Assembly: GCF_932294415.1 (NCBI RefSeq)
Contig: NC_065535.1
Span: forward strand, 12,680,282-12,744,281
Origin: Quercus robur
Lineage: Eukaryota; Streptophyta; Magnoliopsida; Fagales; Fagaceae
Length of the DNA: 64,000 bases
Direction of reading: 5' to 3'
In this document: piece by piece, positions 33,615 to 46,599 of the stretch
How the letters are laid out: each line of letters opens with the position of its first letter
How positions within the stretch are numbered: the stretch's first letter is position 1
Notes under the pieces: generated by a model
Databases searched by the model: none
Told to the model about the DNA's origin: nothing
Seen by the model: the letters and a program-made list of their open reading frames with translations, nothing else
Made by a program: the position numbers and the translations under genes

Positions 33615-36010
33615 TGTGAAAGACCGCAAAAGTGCCTCTAAAAAAATAGAGATTTTTAAGGCACCTCTTTTTTTGGGTAAGTGGTATGGAGTCGCCACTT
33701 ATTTTTTTTATACAAAAAAATAAGAAAAAAACTAAATGCAAAAAATACATGACTGAATTGTTTCATTTCATTGATTGAGTAAAAAAAGAGGAATACATAT
33801 TTAAAAAATTGAAAATTACATGGTTTTGGATCCTAGTTACAAACTTCCCAATAATTACATGGCTTTTTCTCCTAGTTACAAACTACCCAAAATAAAGATA
33901 AGTCCTAGGTTTACCTATCCAAAGATACTAAATTCGGAGGCTAGGTTACGGAATGGGAAGATGTTAGACACCCATTCCACCTAGACAGAGTCTGGTCTTC
34001 TAGACTCTTGTGACCAATGTACCCTTTTATGCATGCTATGAATGACATGTTGCACATATGAAAAAAAAAAATTAAATCACATAAGTTTATTTATGAATGC
34101 ATCCTCTTCTTTGTTAAAAAATTCAGATATGTGTTGATGTGAGTAAAAAAATGATTTTGGTTTAGAAAAATTAAATCTGCTTTTGAGAACTTAAAAAAAA
34201 AAAATTGGTTTTTTGGTGACAGAAAAATCAGATCTATTTTGTGATGGGAAAATTTAGTTTTGTAGAGACTTAAAAGAATCAGATCTGTTTTTTAAAAACT
34301 AAAAAAAAATGGTTTTTGATTTGTAAAAGATCAAATCTGTTTTGTAATAATAAAAGAAATCAGATTTGTATATTTAAAAAAAAAAATCAGATATGTTTTT
34401 ATATGGGCAAAAAAGTAAAAAAGATTTCTTGAGAAGAGGATTTCATTCATGAAATAAATTTATGCTACATGTATTAAATAAACAAACACAACCATTCATG
34501 ACCTTTTTTCTTTATTTCAAAATCTGCTATGTTAAAAAAAATCAAATCTGTATCTAAGGAAGATACAAACCAGTTTTTATTTTAAAAAATTTAAGATCTG
34601 CATCTAATAAAGATGCAGATCCATTTTTAATTTGAGAAAAATGCAGGTTTGCATCTAAGGAAGATGCAGATCCTTTTTTGGTTTGAGAAAAATTCAGATC
34701 TGCATCTAAGGAAGATGCAAATCCATTTTTATTTTGAGAAAAATTCAGATCTGCATCTAATAAAGATGTAGATCCGTTTTTAATTTGAGAAAAATTCAAA
34801 TCTACATCTAATGAAGATGTAGATCCGTTTTTAATTTGAGAAAGAGAAGTGATAACATGCAGATTTTTGAAACTAAGAAAGAGATCATAACAATAATAAA
34901 AAGAATCAAGAACATGTTTCAACAAAATAAATCAACAATTCACGATATGAATATTTGAAACAACTAAACTGAAAGAAATATATAAACATGCATCATCACT
35001 ACAAGAGAAACATAAGAAAAGAAAAAGGTAATAAGAAACAACCTCTTGCATGGAGCACTTTTCTTCTCGAGAGGATATTTTAGGGTTCAAAGAAATTTAT
35101 GCAATTATCTTTGAAACCTAAAAACCCTAGCTTGAGAGAATATCAGAATGGGGATCAAAAAATTTGAGAGTGTGAGAAAGTGTCTCTTTGAGAGCGTAAA
35201 AGAGTCTGCTGAATTTTGAGATCCAGTCTCTATTTATAGAGGCTGGAATGCTTAAAAAATAAGCAACAATGAGTAGAATGCGAATTAGGACGCGTCCTTT
35301 TGCGAAAAAGTCGAAAAGCATGTACCTTATCATCACCCAAAGAGCGTTGGGCCAAAGCCCTTAAGGGTACCATACGGCACTTTTAAAGTGCCGTTTGGCA
35401 CTCCAAAAGTGCTGAATGGTACTCTTGGATTCCATTCACACTTTTGTGTTCGGGTGCGTTTTGAACTCATTTTTTAGGTTTTCTTGAGCCGGGCCTTACA
35501 CTTAGACGTGTTTTCAATCCGTATTCTAGGATTTTTATCTCTTTTTTGGACAATTCAAGTCTTTTTAGCAACAATTATCTTGTAGATAAATACTCCAAAA
35601 TAAATATTGATAAAATTCAGATTATCTACAATTTTATTGTTATCCAATTATCCTATTTATTCCTATGCAAGCAATCTTATTTTAGACACTAATTATCAAC
35701 CAATCACAAAATTCTTTAATTAATTTTAATTTTTTAACCAATTAGAATTAGTTTAAATTAATCATGCGTGGTCGACTCTACCTAGACGCAATGCATGTCG
35801 TGCAAACTTGATCATGCGATATCTTTCGATCCCACAGTCCAATTTGGAAACCGGGCATACCGCCATGACCGTTATAATCTCAAGACTATTTTTATGATAT
35901 GTAATGAAGAAATTAATTCATGTAATGCAACCATGATTTTTGGGGTACATGGATGGTCATTCCAGTCATTCTCCTTGATTAAATAATGGGTGCAAAATCG
36001 AGTGTCTACA
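33615..36010 (-). mobile_element. 2.4-kb solo LTR, minus orientation
   Basis: Read on the minus strand it starts TGTAGACACTCGATTTTGC and ends GGTCTTTCACA. It is flanked by CATGT (33610-33614) and CATGC (36011-36015), a 5-base duplication with one difference. A minus-strand TATA box (CTATAAATAG, near 35235) lies about 770 bases in, as expected of an LTR promoter. No coding region and no second copy within it were seen, so a solo LTR is more likely than a short complete element. A large non-coding LARD remains possible. Confidence 0.68.
34540..34850. repeat. 63-base tandem repeats inside the 2.4-kb LTR
   Basis: About five copies carrying AGATCTGCATCTAA, GAAGATGCAGATCC and TTTTAATTTGAGAAAAAT. 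The minus-strand frame translates to a repeated 21-residue unit, which explains the open frame there; it is not a gene. Confidence 0.85.
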
Positions 36011-37433
36011 CATGCCTAGTTCTTCGGACCACATATCTTGGGTAAATTAAAGCTCCTTATTTGTTTAAATGTTAAACAGAATCTCGGTCATGTCTGGTTC
36101 CTCAGACCACATATTTTGGGTAAATTAATATTTCTTATTTGTTTAAGTGTTAAACAGAACCTCGGTCTTGTTTAGTTCCTCGAACCACATATCTTGGGTA
36201 AATTAATGCTCCTTATTTGTTTAAGTGTTAAACAGAATCTTAGTCATGCCTGGTTCCTTGGACCACATACCTTGGGTAAATTGATACTCCTTATTTGTTT
36301 AAGTGTTAGACAGAACCTCGGTCATGCCTAGTTCCTTGGACCACATACCTTGGGTAAATTGATACTCCTTATTTGTTTAAGTGTTAGACAGAACCTCGAT
36401 CATGCCTGGTTCCTCATACCACATACATTGGGTAAATTAATGCTCCTTATTTGTTTAAGTGTTATACAGAATTTCGGCCATGTCTAGTTCCTCAGACCAC
36501 ATATCTTGGGTAAATTATTGCTCCTTATTTGTTTAAGTGTTAAACAGAATCTCGGTCATGCCTAGTTCCTTGGACCACATACCTTGGGTAAATTGATACT
36601 CCTTATTTGTTTAAGTGTTAGACAGAACCTCGGTCATGCCTGGTTCCTTGGACCATATACTTTGGGTAAATTAATATTCCTTATTTGTTTAAGTGTTACA
36701 CAGAATCTCGGTCATGCCTGGTTCCTCGGATCACATACCTTGGGTAAATTAATGCTCCTTATTTGTTTAAGTGTTAAACAGAACTTCGGTTATGCTTGGT
36801 TCCTCGGACCATATACCTTGGGTAAATTAATTCTTTTTATTTGTTTAAGTGTTAACAAAACCTCGGTCATGCCTGGTTCCTCGGACTACATACCTTGGGT
36901 AAATTAATGCTCCTTATTTGTTTAAGTGTTAAACAAAACCTCGGTCGTGCCTAATTCCTTGGACCACATACCTTGGGAAAATTAATAAGTGCTTTTTGTT
37001 TATCTAAGTGTTCAATCTTTATATCTACTTATGGATTCAAAAAAGACTAGTGTTTCAATTCTATGGATCTTGGAATTCCCAATAAACCAGATCATATTTT
37101 GCTTTGGCAGGTCACGTTTAAAAAAAAAATGGTAAACTTAATAATGATAACACGTTTGTGACAATACACACTTGGAGTTAACTGAAACTTCTCATAATTT
37201 TTCATTAAAGTTTTCCACTGATAAGAACAAACTTAAAAAAAAAAAAAAAAAAAAAATGAGTAAAATAGAAAAGCAATGTCCTAAGTATTGACTGGTGGAT
37301 GAGCATTGGTGTTGGCTATTGATAGTGGGTTGGAGTGCTGAGTTTCCTTCTCCTTGGCTGGTTCCAAAGCAATGCTAGTAGCATCAGCATCAGTGGACTC
37401 GTTGGTCGAAGGAGCTTGGGAAGTAGTGGTTGG

Positions 37434-38320
37434 CTAGGAGGTTGGTTGTGCTACTACCCGTAAGGCTGAAGGGTAGAAGATATTCTCGGTTTTCCTCAAG
37501 TTCGAGGAAGCATCCACCCCGACCAGGTTTAGTACTTCGGTCCATACCTGAAGGCAGTAACCTCGGCAAACTTCGATGACCTGGGCCCTCAGAATATCTT
37601 TTGTCTCTTTCACCCCGATGTCATAGCCAGATTGCTCGGCCTGAGCAAGGGCTTCTTCTTTCTTCTCTAGCTCTTTTCTCTGAGCTTCAATCTGTTCCCA
37701 AGCAATCACCATTTGCTCCTCAGCTCAGCGAAGTTGCTAGCGTTGATCCTTAGCCTGCTTCTCAGTGCCGGCTAGAGCGGCTTCGGCGCTCTTTCTCTCT
37801 CTATCCGTCTCTGTCAACTTTACGCCCAGGTCCTTTATTTTCTTTTCGGCCATGGCTAGAGTCTTGACTGCAGATACTCGGCGTGCCTCTTCGTCCTTTA
37901 GTTGAGCATAGGCATGGTCCACCCATTCCTTGGCAATGTTTGTTGTTTGGATTGCCTAAAAGAAAGTAATAATGTGAGGGCAGGCTAGTAAGTTACATTA
38001 AAAAAAAAAAACAAAAAAACAAAAAAAAGGAAAAGAAGAAGAAGAGAGTGATAATAGTTAAAAGTTTATACCATGGCCAGGTCCCTCTTTAAAGTTAAGA
38101 AGACCTCATGCTTTTTTAAGGTCCTCAAGTCAGCCATGTCTTGTGGTAAGAGTAAAGGTTGTTCTAGAGCATCAGCCACATAGCCCGTTTTCCCCTTTTG
38201 GAAGTCCCTAATGGAGGAGTCCAACGGGAGTAGGGCTCTATCCAACTCAAGTGAGGGATTCCAAATCGAGACCCTGGGGAGGCGATCTGAAAACATCTCC
38301 GTTCCCAAACCGTTTGCTGC
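37434..38320 (-). pseudogene. Antisense extra ORF of element 2, partial (fossil)
   Basis: On the strand opposite to pol. The visible part is the coiled-coil portion (EARRVSAVKTLAMAEKKIKD and QIEAQRKELEKKEEALAQAE), matching in position and style the later half of the element 1 and element 3 antisense ORFs. The N-terminal domain is not present. Fossil. Confidence 0.65.
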
Positions 38321-38323
38321 ATT

Positions 38324-38606
38324 CCACATTAAATGCACTACACCTAATGAACTAGCCGTATTTATGAAGAAATGACACCTGAACAGTGGCAACTCAGCTT
38401 ACAACTACTGACAAAGCTTCCAGGAGGTCCTGATGGGACAAGTATACAAAGGATTTTCTGCTAAATCAATATAGGTGGAGCGTTGAGATGAAGGGTGGTA
38501 GGACTATATAAGGAAGGGATCACCATGAAAAGAGGAGGGGTAATTGGAGAAGGAAGAAAAAAAGAACACATTGTATGGAGATAAGCTTGATTTAATATAA
38601 GAACAC
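38324..38606 (+). repeat. Right LTR of element 2, first part
   Basis: Matches the middle of the left LTR from CCACATTAAATGCAC to TTTAATATAAGAACAC. It ends at the AACAC duplication where element 3 entered. Confidence 0.85.
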
Positions 38607-39086
38607 TGATGATGCACAGGATCGTCAGCAAGAGTGAGTAGATGGAACCCTTTGTAGTGCAAGAGAGTATGCTTAATGATGGTCACCGGTGTGGTGCCTG
38701 CCACAACGTCTCCGATGCCAAAGTTAGAAAGATAAATAGAAATTAAGAATCAGAATATGCTCTCAAGATGTCAGTATGTGTAGATCGTACCTTTTGTTGA
38801 CTCTGTGAGAGTTTTATACCTGCGGCGTTAGGGGCTAGCCGTTGGGGTGGTTAATGCTTTCTCAAGTAACGCCCCTGGTCCAGTAATGAGACTTTTAAGA
38901 GGTTCCCAACGGTCTGCTGGATTGATTTCATAACCGCTCAGGTCATTGATTGACTGCATTGAATGACTCCCTGCCTTCGTCAGTGATGATAGCTTTCTTC
39001 GTTGTTCCAAAGGACTTCGTCAGGGATGCTTCCTTCGTCATTAGTGTTATCTTCATCTCTGAGATGTAGCATCGTCATTCCCATCA
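38607..39086 (-). repeat. LTR of element 3 (3' in element sense)
   Basis: TGATGATGCACAGG to TTCCCATCA on the plus strand. It is bordered inside by a minus-strand purine tract (CCTGGGGGGCAAC, 39087-39100). Confidence 0.95.
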
Positions 39087-39558
39087 GTTGCCCCCCAGGT
39101 TCTGGGGTCGTCGGTGACGTGTCATGACGATCACGGAAGATGAAAAGTTTTTCTTGTGACTCTTGGGGTTCTATTCCGCTTTTAATGCTTAGTGGCGGCG
39201 CTACACGCAATCATGGCCACGTGGCGTGAGATGATCTGGGGAATTAATGGTGTGACCCTTGGGTTTCCCGCTGGTTTTCCAATCGCTTTTTGGCCTAAGT
39301 TTAAAACTTCTCTTCTTTAATTTTCTTTTACTTTTCAGAGAGCAAAGACAGAAAAATTCCTTAGTGATACTCTGAGACCTCCTTTCTTCTCCGAATCACC
39401 TTGCGCTGTGCTTTTGCTGTTTCCGCCATTGGAGGTACGTTTCTCTTTCCTTTTACTTCTTTCTTTTTTCTTTTACTGCAGCATAATTTCTGATTATATG
39501 TTTCCTTTTATTTCTCTTCTGTTGTTGGTCTCTGTTTTTCTCTTTTTGGGGATTTAGT

Positions 39559-41776
39559 TTGTACCGTATCTCTCTGCCCTTTGATTTCTGCATTTCCATG
39601 GTTGATAGTTTGGAGGTTAGGATAGCTTGCCTGTCGGTCTCCTTCCTTTTTGCGCGTCTAGGGGGGTCTTTGGGTACTTATCCGTTTTTAGAAAATTTTG
39701 TGTTTGAGGGCAATTGTCTGAGCGTGGTTTTGGGCGACTTGTTGCCCTTGCTTCGTCAATCGCTAAATTGGTTCGAGGGTTTAGCAAGGAGAGGGTCAAT
39801 GTCTGAGGTTAGGTCTAGTGACCTTGAAACTGGACTGTCATCTAGTGGCGACTCGGCTGAAGGGGATACAGCCGTCTCTGGCCTTCGGGAGGTTAGGGCT
39901 TTTTACGCCCTCGGAGAGGTTTGTGGTCTGGACGCCGAAACCGTAAATAGGTTCAAGGATAGGTTTCAATTTCCGTCTAGGGTTCGTGTTCGTCTACCTA
40001 GGGAAGAAGATAGGGCCTGCCACTTTTTCCCAGGTGAAGTATGTTTTTACGAGTCAACTTTCACTTACGGGCTTAGATTCCCCGTCCACCCGTTCCTAAT
40101 GGAACTTTTAGATCACTTTGGTATCGCCCCCGGGCAGCTCATGCCTAACTCGTGGAGGATTGTGATCAACTGTATGCAAATATGGTTGGCCTCTAACGGG
40201 GATATGATCAGGATGGCTGAGCTCACTTACTTGTACCGTTTAAAAGAATCCAAGGAGTGGGGGTATTATGAGTTAGTCCCTTGGGAGAGAAAGACTAGGA
40301 TCGTCAAGGGCTTGCCCTCGTCCTTCAAGTATTGGAAGTCGCGCTTTTTCTTTGTGTCTGGGGACGACTTCGAGACTCAATCCAGCAGTGATTGGGGTGA
40401 TATCCCGAGGTTGCTCCGTCGGTGGGGAACCCCGACCTTAGGTGCGTCAGTATTTTCTCCCCGTCGTTTAATTTCGCCACCTTTGAGGTTCTGGTTTCGC
40501 TAACTTCTTTGTTCCTTTATTTGGCACAGTTAAGAGACGGCCTGGGCTTAAGAGCCGGTATAAGGAACGCATCGAGACTGCGATCGGGTACGTTGAGACG
40601 ATTGAGAGCTGGGACGAACTGGTTGACCCCCGGTCTCTTGCATTTTACAACCTAGGTCCCGACCCGTCTCCTTACGTCCTTCGTCAACTTGGTATTGAAG
40701 GCAAAAAAAGTAAGTATTATCCTCGTCAATGCTGATTCTTCTTGTGTACTTAAGCATTTTGATAAGCATTTTCTTCTTGCAGAGATGATGACAAAATTTA
40801 ACAAGGACATGTACGCAAAGATGAGATCGAAGAAGGACGAACCGCTGTCCAATCTGGGGAAGAAGGTCGTGCGCGTGACCGGGAAGGGCCCTGCTCCCAC
40901 TCTCTTTAGCATCATTCCTCTCGCAGCTCCTGAGACGACGAGAACTGCCTCTCCAACTGCGTCAATAGAGGAGATCGCTACTCCCGGCTCCAAAAGGCAG
41001 CGCCTGGCTGACAAAGGGAAGGAGAAGGAGAAGGCTGATATTCGTCCGTCCACAATATGGGATGACGAAAGGTTGGCCGTGGACAGGGCTCACGAGGTCG
41101 TCACTCCAGCGGACCTAAGGGCTCTTTCAGACATGTTTTTGAACGACGTCGCTTCTCGTCATGTTCATAAGCTCGTCCAGGTACGGGGTTCTTCCATATT
41201 TTCCCTTTTCACTCTTTTTTTTTTTTTTTTTTTTTTTTGACGACTCTATAACTTCTTCCAGGTGTTGGGAGAGAACCTCCATATTACCATCGAGTATCTC
41301 ACTCAAGAGGCCAAGGTGGCATCTCTGACAACGCGGATGGAGGCCCTGGAGAAAGAGAACTCTGATCTGAAAAAGAACCTGATAACCTCCATGGACGAGG
41401 CAACCTCGTTGAAGGAGAAAGTTAAAGTACTGGGAGACGACCTCCGGGTTGAACGCAAGTTGACTCAAGAGAAGGATGAGCAGCTTCTTTTAGCCAAGGA
41501 GAAGCTTGCAACTATCGTTGCCAGGTCGGGGGAGGCTTTCCAGACCACTGACGAGTACAATACTGTACTCTTCAATTGGTATTTTAAGGGCTTCGAGCTC
41601 CTTAGGAGATATCTCGTCAAGCATCCATCTGGGGTGAACATGGAGAGCTTGGATCTGGAGGAGGTAGATAAGGAGATGGCCTTGGACGAAGTGGCTCAAT
41701 CTTCTGCCCCAGAGGGTGATGCTCCAGAGCCTGCCACCGACGCACCTGCTGTTGAGGACACTACTGCTGATGCCTG
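39559..41776 (+). CDS. Antisense extra ORF of element 3 (Tat aORF)
   Basis: Plus strand, opposite to gag-pol. An ATG is at 39598 and a further one at 39799. The first long block (39799-40440) holds the 'putative gypsy-type transposon' domain (FYALGEVCGLDAETVNRFK, then SWRIVINCMQIWLASNGD). Later blocks end in a Glu/Lys coiled coil (TTRMEALEKENSDLKKNL) and an acidic tail. The blocks are separated by stretches with GT..AG borders, pyrimidine runs and stops, so the ORF appears to be spliced, as is known for this lineage. Its role is not known. A copy this well kept could still be transcribed. Confidence 0.7.
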
Positions 41777-42139
41777 ATCTTGGCACTTGGAAAATTTTTC
41801 TTTTTTGTTGTATTTTTGGTGGATGCCCTTCTTGTTTTGGGCCCCTTTTTTTATTTTTTTTTTATCTTATTTCAGAACAATCATTTATTTTGGAAACGAT
41901 GTTAATCACCCAGTGGTTATGGGTTAAAATGAGGCATACTTACCCTTAGTAGATCACTTATTTTGACGATCTTGAGCCATGTTTATTCGTCGTCCGTTTG
42001 CTAACTGTTTTGACGATCTTGAGCGTATTTTGAGTGTTGTTTTGATTTGATGTATGACTTTTCCCTTCTTCTCCTTTCCTCTTTATGTGAATTCGTCACA
42101 AGGGCTTTTGTCACTTGTATTTGCCGTGGGTTGTGTATG

Positions 42140-42455
42140 TAGTAATTTATATCCGTCCAAGCGGAACATAGTCACTTAACTTTTTATCACCATGGGGTCT
42201 TCGTCAGTAACTTACATCCGTCAAGGCGGAATCTTGTTACTTAGAGATTCATACCCAGTGGGTGGGTCGTCAGTAACTTACATCCGTCAAGGCGGAATCT
42301 TGTTACTTTAGCTGTTCATACCCAATAGGTGGGTCGTCAGTAACTTACATCCGTCAAGGCGGAATCTTGTTACTTTAGCTTTTTATACTCCTGGGGTTAT
42401 CTTTAGTAACTTACATCCGTCAAGGCGGAATCTTGTTACTTTAACTTTTTATGGG
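42140..42455 (-). repeat. 66-base tandem repeats of element 3
   Basis: About five copies of GTCAGTAACTTACATCCGTC plus AAGGCGGAATCTTGTTACTT (for example at 42202, 42268 and 42335). They lie between integrase and the antisense ORF. Confidence 0.88.
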
Positions 42456-42665
42456 CCTTATGGTTGACCAGTACTGCCTGCACAAAGACATCAGAAGAAT
42501 AATTCTTTTATTAATCTTAAGAACGAATGCATTCGTCAATTACATTTACTCATGATACTTCTTTAAATGCTCAATGTTCCATGGCCGCGGGAGTTTTTTT
42601 CCGTCCAGGGTTTCCAGATGGTAACTTCCTTGTCTTGAGTAGTGAGGGACGTGGTAAGGTCCCTC

Positions 42666-45600
42666 CTACGTAGGGCCCAATTTTCCTTGAGTAGGGTCTT
42701 TAGTTGCTGCGGTGATCTTACGTAGGACGAGGTCCCCTATGTCCAGTCGCATGAGTTTGACCCTTTTGTTGTAATACTCGGCCATCTTTTTTTGATACTT
42801 TGTCATCCTAGTAGATGCGTTGTCTCTTACTTCGTCCAGGCAGTCCAGGTTGAGTCGCAATTCGTCGTCATTGAGTCCTTCTGTGAAAGTTCCTCGCCTG
42901 ACGCTAGTTACCCCAACCTCTACTGGGATTACTGCTTCTGTGCCATAGGTAAGCTTGAAGGGTGTCTCTCCTGTCGGGGTTCTGGCCGTGGTTCTGTAGG
43001 CCCACAGGACATTGGGTAGTTCTTCTGGCCAGACACCTTTTGCTTCGTCCAGCTTGGTTTTGATAATTTTCAGCAGTGTCCTGTTCGTCACTTCTGTCTG
43101 TCCATTCGCCTGAGGGTGCCCTGGAGATGAGAACTGATTTTTGATCCCAAGGCTTGAGCAGAATTCCCTGAAGCCTTGACTGTTGAACTGCCTTCCATTG
43201 TCTGATATGATCGTCGAGGGAATCCCGAACCTGCAAATTATGTTCTTCCACACAAAGTTCTGGATCCGAGCCTCCGTGATCGTTGCTATGACCTCTGCTT
43301 CAACCCATTTCGTGAAATAGTCAATAGCAACGAGAAGGAATTTTACCTGACCTTTACCTTGAGGCAGAGGACCGACGATATCGATTCCCCATTGTGCAAA
43401 TGGCCATGGGGAAGCTATGGTCGTCATTTTCTCTGCTGGAAGCCGCTGCACATTCCCGTATCGTTGGCATTTGTCGCACCTCCTGACGATCTCAGCAGCG
43501 TCTACCTGCATGGTTGGCCAAAAATATCCTGCCCTTACCACTTTGTTTACTAGGGATCTGGAGCCGGCATGATCGCCGCAAATTCCTCCGTGTACCTCCT
43601 CCAAAATGTATTTGGCCTCTTCCTCGTCGACGCACTTCAAGTAGGGCATAGAGAAGCCTTTCTTGTACAAGACGTCATTCAGGATCGTGAATCTGGCTGC
43701 CCTCTTCTTGATCTTTCTGGCTTCTTCGGTGTTTTGAGGTAGGTGCCTGTCCTGGAGGAAGGACATTATGGGCGTCATCCAAGTATCAGTGCTCTGGATG
43801 GCGAAGGTTGCAACTTCGTCGATACTAGGGTGTTTTTGGACTTCCATCGCCAGGTCCGTGCCAGTCCCTTCTTCCTTTGATGACACTAGCTTTGAAACTT
43901 CGTCAGCCCTCAAATTCTGACTTCTTGGGATTTGTATGAACTCCACTGTATTGAACTCTTGAGCTAGTTGTCTTGCCAACTTGAGGTACTTCTGCATTCT
44001 TTCTTCTTTTGCCTCGTATTCTCCCCTGATCTGTCCAATCACTAGCTTTGAATCACTTTGGATCAACAAGTTCTTGGCATCAAGTGCTTTCCCAAGCCTC
44101 AGTCCCGTCAGTATTCCTTCGTATTCGGCTTCGTTGTTGGTGGCTGGGAACCTTAGTTGGACCCCATATTTCAGCACTTCTCCGTCGGGGGTGGTTATGA
44201 TGACCCTCACTCCCCCCTTCGTTTGGGCTGACGAACCATCAGTCTGTATTATTAGTTTATCTGCTTCGTCGGTAATCATGTCTTCGTCAGGGGACGTGAA
44301 TTCGGCGATGAAGTCCGCCAGAGCTTGTGCCTTGATCGCTGTCCTGGGATGGTACTCGATGTCAAATTGACTAAGTTCAATTGCCCACTGGACCATTCTC
44401 CTTGTTGCTTCTGGCTGGCTCATTGACTTCTTGATTGGTTGGTCCGTCATTAAGAGAATAGGATTTGACTGGAAATATTGCCTGAGCTTGCGCGAGGCCA
44501 CTATCAGTGCAAACGCAATCTTTTCGATCCTTGGGTATCTGGACTCAGCCTCTTGGAGAGCTTGGCTGATGTAGTAGACCGGGAATTGCTTCTTGCCCTC
44601 TTCTCTAATCAGAGCTGCACTTACTGCCGAGGCTGACACCGCCAGGTACAGGTACAGGTTTTCTCCTTCTTTGGACGGGCTTAGGAAAGGAGGACTGCTC
44701 AGGTATTGCTTCAGCTCTTGGAATGCCGCTTCGCACTCGTCGGTCTAAGCAAAAGCCTGCTTTAGTGTCTTAAAGAAGGGCAGGCATTTGTCTGTAGCCC
44801 TAGAGACGAACTTGTTTAAAGTCGCTATTCTTCCTGTGAGTTTTTAAACATCCTTGACGATTTTGGGTGAGGCCATGTCAATGATAGCTCGTACTTTCTC
44901 TGGATTTGCTTCTATTCCTCTTTGGGACACCATGAATCTCAAGAACTTCCCCGAAACTACCCCAAAGGCACACTTGCTTGGATTCAACTTCATCTGGTGT
45001 TTTTTTAAGGTTGCAAAAGTTTCCTCTAAGTCGTCCAGATGTGTGAGCTCTTCCTTGCTCTTAACGAGCATATCGTCCACATACACCTCCATGTTCCTGC
45101 CAATCTGTTGGCTGAACATTTTGTTTACCATTCTCTGATACGTAGCTCCAGCATTTTTTAGCCCAAAAGGCATCACCTTGTAACAGTAGAGTCCTTGACT
45201 TGTGATGAAGGCTGTCCTCTCCTGGTCTTCTTCAGCCATCTTTATCTGGTTGTACCCTGAGAAGGCGTCCATGAACGTCAGCAACTTGTGTCCGGCGGTG
45301 GAGTCCACGAGCTGGTCTATCCTTGGTAGAGGGAAGCTGTCCTTTGGGCATGCTTTGTTCAGATCGGTGAAGTCTACACACATTCTCCACTTTCCGTTTG
45401 CTTTCTTTACCAGGACGACGTTGGCGAGCCACTCAGGATAATATACTTCCCGGATGAATCCAGCCGTCAAGAGTTTGGTTACTTCCTCCGCAACTGCCTG
45501 ATCTCGCTCTGGGGCGAAGGTTCTTCGTCGTTGTTGAACGGGCTTCTTGCTGGGATCCACATTCAGCCTATGCTGGATAACTTCTGGAGATATGTATGGC

Positions 45601-46520
45601 ATGTCCTCGTGACTCCATGCAAAGACATCTAGATTCTCTTTAAAGAACTTTATGAGTCTTGTTCTCATCTCGGGGCTTAGCGTCGTCCCTATCTTGGTCG
45701 TTTTGCCCGTATTTCCTTCTACCAATTCCACTGTTTCCAAGGTCTCCATCCCGTCTTCCTCTTTTTCTTCAATCGTCCACGTGTGGTTTTCCTTTCCTGC
45801 CAGTACGGCCTGATAGCATTCCTTTGCCAGAACTTGATCACCTTTAACTTCACCCACGCCGTTGTCCGTTGGGAACTTTACCTTCAAACAGTAGGTTGAC
45901 GTTGCCGCCTTCCACTTGTTGAGGATGGGTCTCCCAATGATGACATTGTAGGATGAGGGACAATCTACCACCAGCAAGTCTACTTGTTTGGTTAACTGTA
46001 ATGAGTAGGTCCCTGCCGTCACTGTCAGTGTCACTATACCCCTAGGGTATACCCTGTCTCCACTGAAACTAACGAGTGGAGAGTCAAAAGGGTGAAGCCT
46101 TTTTAGATCTAATCTCAGCTGTTGGAAGGCCGGGAAGTAGATGATATCCGCTGAGCTCCCGTTATCAACAAGGATCCTTTTGGTATTGAACCCTTTTATA
46201 TTCAGCACTATGACCAGGGGATCGTTGTGGGGCTGCTTTACTCCCCTGGCGTCTCCTTCAGTGAAGGACATGTCTTGGTATGTTCGTCGGTGCTTGGATG
46301 GAGGCATGGTGTGGACGCTGTTCACCTGTCTATGGTATGCCTTTTTGAGTGATTTGAATGAACCCCCTGAGAATGGTCCTCCTGTGATCATGTTTATCTC
46401 CCCGATCACCTTACGTGGAGGCTGTGACGGATGGTCGTCATCCCGAGTGAAGGATTCACGCTGGGTCCTGCTGTCGTCTCTGAACTTGCTATATTTTCCT
46501 TTCTTTACATACTTCTGCAA
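42666..46520 (-). pseudogene. pol region of element 3
   Basis: Minus strand. Protease ([19 protein letters not shown], near 46160), reverse transcriptase (about 45570-44850; [15 protein letters not shown] and [10 protein letters not shown]), RNase H (about 44640-44370), second RNase H (about 44260-43870; QTDGSSAQTKGG and NNEAEYEGIL), integrase zinc finger (about 43590-43440) and core (about 43400-42900; SDNGRQFNS). The long open blocks show little decay, but the region is not a single open frame. Confidence 0.85.
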
Positions 46521-46599
46521 CTTCCCTTTCCGTATTAATTCCTCTATTTGCTCCTTCAGGTCTCTGCAATTTTCTGTGTTGTGGCCGTGGTCTCTATGG

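Larger units (their letters stand above)
33560..37010 (+). repeat. 78-base tandem array of element 2, interrupted by an LTR
   Basis: About thirteen copies of a 78-base unit (CCTCGGTCATGCCTGGTTCC, CATACCTTGGGTAAATTAAT, TCCTTATTTGTTTAAGTG) run from 36011 to about 36990. The first partial copy lies before 33614, on the other side of the 2.4-kb LTR. A frame at 36584-36907 merely translates the repeats. Confidence 0.88.

Noticed and set aside
34554-34925. 123-residue frame with a 21-residue repeat on the minus strand
   Set aside because: The repeat is the 63-base DNA tandem inside an LTR read in frame, not a repeat protein.
36584-36907. 107-residue repeat frame
   Set aside because: It translates the 78-base tandem array of element 2.
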